A stretch of DNA of 35,052 nt from Anabaena sp. CRKS33 (GTDB taxonomy: Bacteria; Cyanobacteriota; Cyanobacteriia; Cyanobacteriales; Nostocaceae), in assembly GCA_001672075.1 (NCBI GenBank), contig LJOT01000014.1:1-35052 (forward strand). The letters run 5' to 3'. Below are positions 30,838-35,052 of the stretch, piece by piece (position 1 is the first letter of the stretch; each line of letters begins with the position of its first letter). The notes beneath the pieces were generated by a model, which did not search any database, was not told the DNA's origin, and worked only from the letters and a program-made list of their open reading frames with translations. The translations under genes and the position numbers were made by a program.

Positions 30838-33720
30838 TTACCTTTTTAATATCTCTACAGTACCCTTGTATCCATCAATTCGGACTTGTTGACCATCCTG
30901 GAGTAAATATGTAGCATTATGTACGTCCATAACAGCGGGAATACCGTATTCCCGGGCGATAATTGCCCCGTGGGAAAGTTTACCACCTGCTTCAGCAATT
31001 AACCCCCCAGCTTGAACTAGAACAGGAACCCAACCGGAATCTGTATAAGGAACAACAAGGATCGTGTTTTTATCAATATCATGGACTGTTTGTAAAGTTC
31101 GTAATATTTTTACTCGACCTTGAATTTGTCCAAGACTTGCAGGAATACCCAATAAGATATTATCAGCGAGATTAATGACAGGAGTGATAGGTTGAGGCGG
31201 GTTATAACCGTAAACAACGGGAGGAATTTGGGGAATTTGACTATCTTGGAGAAATTGCGATCGCCTTTGTGCTATTAATTCTAACAGATGATTTCTAACC
31301 GCTACATCTGAATGAATCACTAAATGGCGAATTTCATCTAACTCCAAAAAGAAGATATCTCCTGGCTGTAATAGCACCCTAGACTGAAGCCAAATCTCTT
31401 CCAACGCCAAAAATGTCCAGCGTAATTCAGCCAACAAGCGGGAATAAACTTCCGTTACCCTACCTTTAAGATCAACTCGTCTTTGGACTAAATTTTGCTG
31501 TTGGGAACGGGAATCATCTAAATTTGGGATTTCTCCTGCTTTAATTAACTGTACAAACAATTGTCTAACTGGTTGGGGATTTTCTCGCCAAGTGGGAACG
31601 GAAATATCTGTACCTACTTCGCTCAAATAACCATAATCCTGAATTAATTCGTCAAATTCAAATAAAATCCTTTCTCCAGCGGTTGTTTTTGCCAATTGCT
31701 CAAATATCTTTTCTGGTTCACCATTGTAGTCAATATGATCATCATCTAAGATTTGTTTAGCATCGGCAGCTAGTAAACTCATAGCTCTTAATGATGCCAC
31801 TTCAGGGGTGACACTGTTATCAATTTTTTCGGCTTTGATACCGAAAAGGGATTGACGGATAGCTGCACTCAAAGGGGCTAAAATACTGTAGTAAGTACCT
31901 TGGCGGAGTAAATCAAGAATCAAGTCTATTCTAGATAATAACTGATCTAGTGATAACTCAGTAATGACAATGTTGGATAATTCTATTAATGCGGGAATAA
32001 AAACTTGACGATAATCGGATTTAAAGTCTTTTTCTAAATCCAGTTCCCGTTTGAGTAATCTTGTCAGTCCAGGTAAATTAGTCCAAGTGGAATTTAGAGG
32101 GGGTTTAGTCATGGTTGCACCTCTAGTTAAAAAGTCGAGACTTTCTGGAGGCAATCCCATGGCTAAAAAGATTTCTCCTAACAAAGAAGCATTAAAATAA
32201 GCTCTAGAGTAGTGTAGTGTGGCCGTTTGCGCGAAATCTAGGCTTTTAGCCTGTTCACCTAAAACGATAGTAAAAATTTCTCCCCATACACCACAGGTTA
32301 AAGGAGAATTAATAGACCAGGTTAAAGGATGAATGACTCCAGGAATCACTTCTGCGGCGATTTTTCTAGTCCAAATTGGTAAGAGTGTGGTGATAGGTCT
32401 TGACTGTAATACCCACAGGTTTTGACCATCATAACTCCATTCTATATCTTGGGGAATACCTAAATAACGTCTTTCTAAACGACGGGCTAAATATGCAACT
32501 TGTTTAATTAATGCTTGGGGTATTTTACCAATTCCGTCAAATTGCAGACAAGATAACTTTTCATCACCAGCAATTACTACTTGATATTGTTCCGGTGTGA
32601 TTTTTCCTGATACAATTTGAGTAGGACTACCGGATACAGCTTCGATAACTACGGCTTCACCTTGTTGAGCAATAGGATCTCGACTGAAGGCCACGCCAGA
32701 GAATACGCTTTGAACTTGTTGTTGAATGAGTACCCCCATAGCAGCATCTTTTAAACTGCGATGACGACGATATTCGACGGCACTGGGGTGATTATAAGAA
32801 GCTTGGACTTGGGCTATGGCTTGTCTAAGTTCTTCTTTGCTAGTAACATTCAATATAGTTTCATACTGTCCTGCGGCGGAGGCCTGTTGGGAGTCTTCGC
32901 CAATAGCGGAAGAACGGACTACCAAGGGTGAAAGTTGGGACGGTTGCAGAAATTCAATTAACTGGGTAGGATCATCATCAGGAGCTAATACCCAACCTTT
33001 AGGAACTGAATAACCCCAACGTTTAATTTGTGATAATGTGGCGGCTTTGGCTCCCACCACTTCCCCATCTAATTCTTCCTCTAGGGTGATGATACTATCC
33101 TGATTATTGCTTAAATATTGCATCATTCCCAGGGATTGTGGAGATGCTCCCTCGACGGGGAGGTGAAGGTCGTCGGGAATTTGGCTATAAATCCAGTAAA
33201 TTAACCCCGATAAGGCAAAGGCAGCAATGATTCTGGATAATTCCTCTGAATGGAGGATACCCACAAAGAGGGGGAACATTACCAATACCCCTAGTTTAAT
33301 TGTTTCTTGAGAACGAGTGATCAAAAAACCGATAGCTGCCAGTAAGCCGACTAACACAGTTACTAACGGATCATGTACTAGTAATCCCCAGGAGACGTTT
33401 GTTGTTCCCGCGCCTTTGGTTGTGACGTATCTACCAATAACTAAGCCAATTAAAGCAATAATTTCCCATACTGGTTGTGAAGGGAAAAAATAGTGGGCAG
33501 TTGTGACAACAATAATCCCCTTACTAGCTTCCGAGACTACTGACAAAATTCCCGCTAGTTTTCCACCATGATAAAAGGCTGCTGCAACACTAATATTTCC
33601 TGTACCGACATTAGCTAACCACTTTCTACTCATGGCATAAGTAATCCAGGAAATTAGTGGTATTGTCCCTAACAGTGGACAAACAATTAAAATAATTAAG
33701 ATACCCCAAAAATTAATCAT
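30838..33720 (-). CDS. PlsY-like membrane domain fused to a PEP-synthase-like phosphotransferase
   Basis: The 960-residue protein has three parts. Residues 1 to about 190 are hydrophobic with NVGTGNISVAAAF and VTTKGAGTTNVSWG, recalling the glycerol-3-phosphate acyltransferase PlsY (GSGNxGATN and GKGxAT motifs) in diverged form. About 205-460 form a PEP-synthase/PPDK ATP-binding domain: GAKAATLSQIKRWGYSVPKG, VVRSSAIGEDSQQASAAGQY, FSGVAFSRDP and DIEWSYDGQNLWVLQSRPIT. The end (about 880-960) is the swivelling phosphohistidine domain with AGGKLSHGAIIAREYG and the expected catalytic His917. The middle is unassigned and helical. Such ATP-grasp plus His-domain proteins transfer phosphate from ATP to a substrate such as pyruvate or an antibiotic. 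The link to a lipid-enzyme domain suggests a membrane-bound phosphotransferase; the substrate is unknown. Confidence 0.8.
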   Translation of the reverse strand: MINFWGILIILIVCPLLGTIPLISWITYAMSRKWLANVGTGNISVAAAFYHGGKLAGILSVVSEASKGIIVVTTAHYFFPSQPVWEIIALIGLVIGRYVTTKGAGTTNVSWGLLVHDPLVTVLVGLLAAIGFLITRSQETIKLGVLVMFPLFVGILHSEELSRIIAAFALSGLIYWIYSQIPDDLHLPVEGASPQSLGMMQYLSNNQDSIITLEEELDGEVVGAKAATLSQIKRWGYSVPKGWVLAPDDDPTQLIEFLQPSQLSPLVVRSSAIGEDSQQASAAGQYETILNVTSKEELRQAIAQVQASYNHPSAVEYRRHRSLKDAAMGVLIQQQVQSVFSGVAFSRDPIAQQGEAVVIEAVSGSPTQIVSGKITPEQYQVVIAGDEKLSCLQFDGIGKIPQALIKQVAYLARRLERRYLGIPQDIEWSYDGQNLWVLQSRPITTLLPIWTRKIAAEVIPGVIHPLTWSINSPLTCGVWGEIFTIVLGEQAKSLDFAQTATLHYSRAYFNASLLGEIFLAMGLPPESLDFLTRGATMTKPPLNSTWTNLPGLTRLLKRELDLEKDFKSDYRQVFIPALIELSNIVITELSLDQLLSRIDLILDLLRQGTYYSILAPLSAAIRQSLFGIKAEKIDNSVTPEVASLRAMSLLAADAKQILDDDHIDYNGEPEKIFEQLAKTTAGERILFEFDELIQDYGYLSEVGTDISVPTWRENPQPVRQLFVQLIKAGEIPNLDDSRSQQQNLVQRRVDLKGRVTEVYSRLLAELRWTFLALEEIWLQSRVLLQPGDIFFLELDEIRHLVIHSDVAVRNHLLELIAQRRSQFLQDSQIPQIPPVVYGYNPPQPITPVINLADNILLGIPASLGQIQGRVKILRTLQTVHDIDKNTILVVPYTDSGWVPVLVQAGGLIAEAGGKLSHGAIIAREYGIPAVMDVHNATYLLQDGQQVRIDGYKGTVEILKR

Positions 33721-33863
33721 TATTTTCTGATCTAAAATTTAAAATTTGATGACACACTCCAAGTTTGTTATTAACAAAAATGAATATTTATTTATATGAT
33801 ATAGGAAACAAAAGAGCAAATAGAAGTCTTGCCCTCTTGTCTCCTAAAGATTATGCAAAGAAT

Positions 33864-34004
33864 CTAAGCTATTGCATAAGCGAAATTAAGCGCCCAAAGG
33901 ATCAGGGCGACAATTGATCCTAAAAGTATCACGGTGGAGATTGTAATCAGTTTAGGCGAATCTGCACCTTCAAATTTCATGATTCCGCGATTTAAGTCGG
34001 ACAT
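33864..34004 (-). CDS. 46-residue single-pass membrane protein
   Basis: ATG at 34002-34004 opens a 46-residue frame starting MSDLNRGIMKFEGADSPKLI and ending ALILWALNFAYAIA. A perfect Shine-Dalgarno AAGGAGG lies 9 nt upstream, strong evidence that it is translated. The N-terminal 18 residues are polar and the remainder is one transmembrane helix. This shape is typical of tiny subunits of thylakoid complexes (photosystems, cytochrome b6f, NDH-1; NdhP is one candidate), but I do not recognise it securely. It has its own 295-bp upstream gap and is probably monocistronic. Confidence 0.8.
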   Translation of the reverse strand: MSDLNRGIMKFEGADSPKLITISTVILLGSIVALILWALNFAYAIA

Positions 34005-34240
34005 TGTTTTTAAGCCTCCTTGACTGTAGGGCTAGTCTGTCCGTTATGATTTTAGTCTTTCTGTTGGCAAATGATGTTAAATTCTTCTTATATTTTCAGC
34101 GACTGATGATAGTGATAACTGTTCAGTGACGAGAAATTGGTAAAATTAGTTCCCATGATCATGAGATTAAACTAAGATTCAACTCGTGAGTATCCGAGTT
34201 ATTTTGTTAAAGCCAAGTAAAAAAGTTGATAGAGGGAATT

Positions 34241-34271
34241 GATAACCGACTTTGTAGAAAAGCCGGTTATC
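34241..34271. repeat. Hairpin GATAACCG...CGGTTATC
   Basis: An 8-bp perfect stem extended by further partial pairing, located 29 bp after the stop of the fibrillin-like gene. It has no U-tract on that strand. It has the same style as the hairpin at 30641-30673. Confidence 0.5.
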
Positions 34272-34299
34272 TGAGTATTGAATATTATATTTTTTTAGG

Positions 34300-34917
34300 T
34301 TAATTTTCTCTAATCCAAAGTGCTAAACCACCTCCACGTCCACGGGCAGCGATTATATCTTCAGTCACTAAAAAGAAAGCAAAAAAGGGTAACTTAGCTA
34401 TAGGTTGATCATAAAAATCTTCATCTTCAAGCTGACCAAACCGAATTTGTTTATTAATAAACATCCAACTAAATGAACTAATTTGTAGCTGGATAAAATC
34501 AAAGGCCAATAAGTTCTTTTTTCCTAAGTATTTTGTTAGTCCTGTTAATTTCAATAAAATCGCTCCCAATTGTATTTGATTAGCGATTTCCCCTCTTCCT
34601 AAAGCCCCTTCTTTGCTAGGATTAAAGCACAGCAGAATTTTTATAAATTTCGGCATATACCAACCCTTACCTAAAATAATTCCGCCCCGGTTTCTGACTT
34701 TTTTAGTACCAGTAGCAAAACAAAGTCGCCATTTACCGTTGAGAGACTCAAAGGGATAATTTAATTTTTGCACCTTGGCTGTTTTTTCTGCTTCTAGCAG
34801 CGCATTTACGACTATTTCAGCCGGGGGAACTTGATTTCCTTCTCGATAAGCAGCAGCAGCACGGGATAAGGTATTCATGAAATCAGAGGTAGAGTTAGAT
34901 ATTAAATTAGCTGTCAT
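34300..34917 (-). CDS. PAP/fibrillin-like (lipocalin-type) protein
   Basis: The ATG at 34915-34917 (MTANLISNSTSDFMNTLSRA) gives 205 residues. A longer frame starting at 34998 would translate the end of an insertion element and is therefore rejected. Features: an N-terminal helix AAAAYREG, then LNGKWRLCFATGTKK, GWYMPKFIKI, GEIANQIQLGAILLKLTG and a basic C-terminal RGRGGGLALWIREN. The pattern, a strand with W-R-L-x-F-A-T-G-T followed by G-x-x-x-N-x-I-x-L-G, resembles plastid-lipid-associated protein/fibrillin and related lipocalin-like cyanobacterial proteins that bind hydrophobic molecules at thylakoids. I am confident of a conserved protein, less of the family. Confidence 0.55.
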   Translation of the reverse strand: MTANLISNSTSDFMNTLSRAAAAYREGNQVPPAEIVVNALLEAEKTAKVQKLNYPFESLNGKWRLCFATGTKKVRNRGGIILGKGWYMPKFIKILLCFNPSKEGALGRGEIANQIQLGAILLKLTGLTKYLGKKNLLAFDFIQLQISSFSWMFINKQIRFGQLEDEDFYDQPIAKLPFFAFFLVTEDIIAARGRGGGLALWIREN

Positions 34918-34957
34918 ACAAGTATTGTTGATGTAAGTATTGCTATATTTTTTCTTG

Positions 34958-34986
34958 ACGCTCCCCGCCCTATAGAGGGACGGGGA
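34958..34986 (-). mobile_element. Right end of an IS200/IS605 (IS1341-type) element
   Basis: A hairpin with stems CCCCG/CGGGG and CCCT/AGGG around ATAG lies directly after a short truncated coding end. On the minus strand it is followed by AGCGTCAA. This matches the 3' hairpin and TCAA terminus typical of TnpB-type elements. The rest of the element lies beyond the window. Confidence 0.6.
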
Positions 34987-34994
34987 TTCTTGTT

Positions 34995-35052
34995 TCAACG
35001 AGCAACCTTACTCAAACTTGTTACCAAGTCTGAGCAGAGGGTCATCTCTCCA
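34995..35052 (-). CDS. C-terminal end of a probable tnpB (RNA-guided nuclease/transposase-associated)
   Basis: The minus-strand frame entering from the window edge encodes GEMTLCSDLVTSLSKVAR and ends at TGA 34995-34997. The position, just before a GC-rich hairpin and a TCAA end, is that of the tnpB stop in IS605/IS1341 elements, where the gene's 3' end overlaps the guide (omega) RNA. Only 18 codons are visible, so the assignment rests on the context. Confidence 0.45.
   Translation of the reverse strand, partial: GEMTLCSDLVTSLSKVAR

Noticed and set aside
34918..34998. Longer N-terminus for the fibrillin-like protein starting at 34998
   Set aside because: Its first 27 residues translate the hairpin end of the insertion element; homology begins near the ATG at 34915-34917.

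Overview
The window looks like chromosomal DNA of a filamentous, probably heterocystous (Nostocales-type) cyanobacterium. Seen directly: about twenty HIP1 octamers (GCGATCGC), AT-rich coding DNA, a phycobiliprotein lyase (CpcT), nrtABCD, and intergenic gaps filled with tandem heptamers and small palindromic repeats of the kind described in Anabaena, Calothrix and Nostoc. The genus cannot be fixed from this sequence alone.

Layout. 1-7909 is a minus-strand housekeeping and accessory stretch: the N-terminus of an unknown protein, a dynamin-like GTPase, a GNAT-like protein, a U32/RlhA-type protein, a TPR protein and a GH13 alpha-amylase-family enzyme. Diverging from it on the plus strand is smc (8005-11628), whose reading frame carries two in-frame pieces of normally intergenic repeat DNA. 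11629-15832 is an accessory islet. It holds a single-gene reverse transcriptase of the defence-associated (UG/DRT/Abi) kind, an eroded hicBA pair, an intact hicBA pair, a TumE-family toxin gene broken by a one-base frameshift, and its intact HVO_A0114-type antitoxin. The toxin-antitoxin genes lie between two near-identical direct repeats of about 102 bp, and the islet ends at tRNA-Cys with its terminator.

16038-24591 (minus strand) holds cpcT, the phosphate ABC transporter pstSCAB with a five-unit Pho-box array upstream of pstS, an Hsp70-family protein, an ExoD-like membrane protein and a YegS/DgkA-like lipid kinase. A plus-strand terminator without an upstream gene, between the hsp70-like and exoD-like genes, suggests a small RNA. 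24795-30272 is nrtABCD for nitrate/nitrite uptake; nirA and narB are not next to it, and its internal gaps hold repeats and a MITE-like element. 30838-33720 encodes a PlsY-like/PEP-synthase-like fusion. It is followed by a 46-residue membrane protein, a fibrillin-like protein, and the right end of an IS200/IS605-type element with the last 18 codons of a probable tnpB.

The best candidate for an under-described system is the reverse transcriptase at 11990-13522 with its 361-bp upstream region, in a repeat-bounded islet of decaying and intact toxin-antitoxin modules. The second theme is repeat invasion: the same heptamer array seen between pstC and pstA has entered the ATPase head of SMC as coding sequence.
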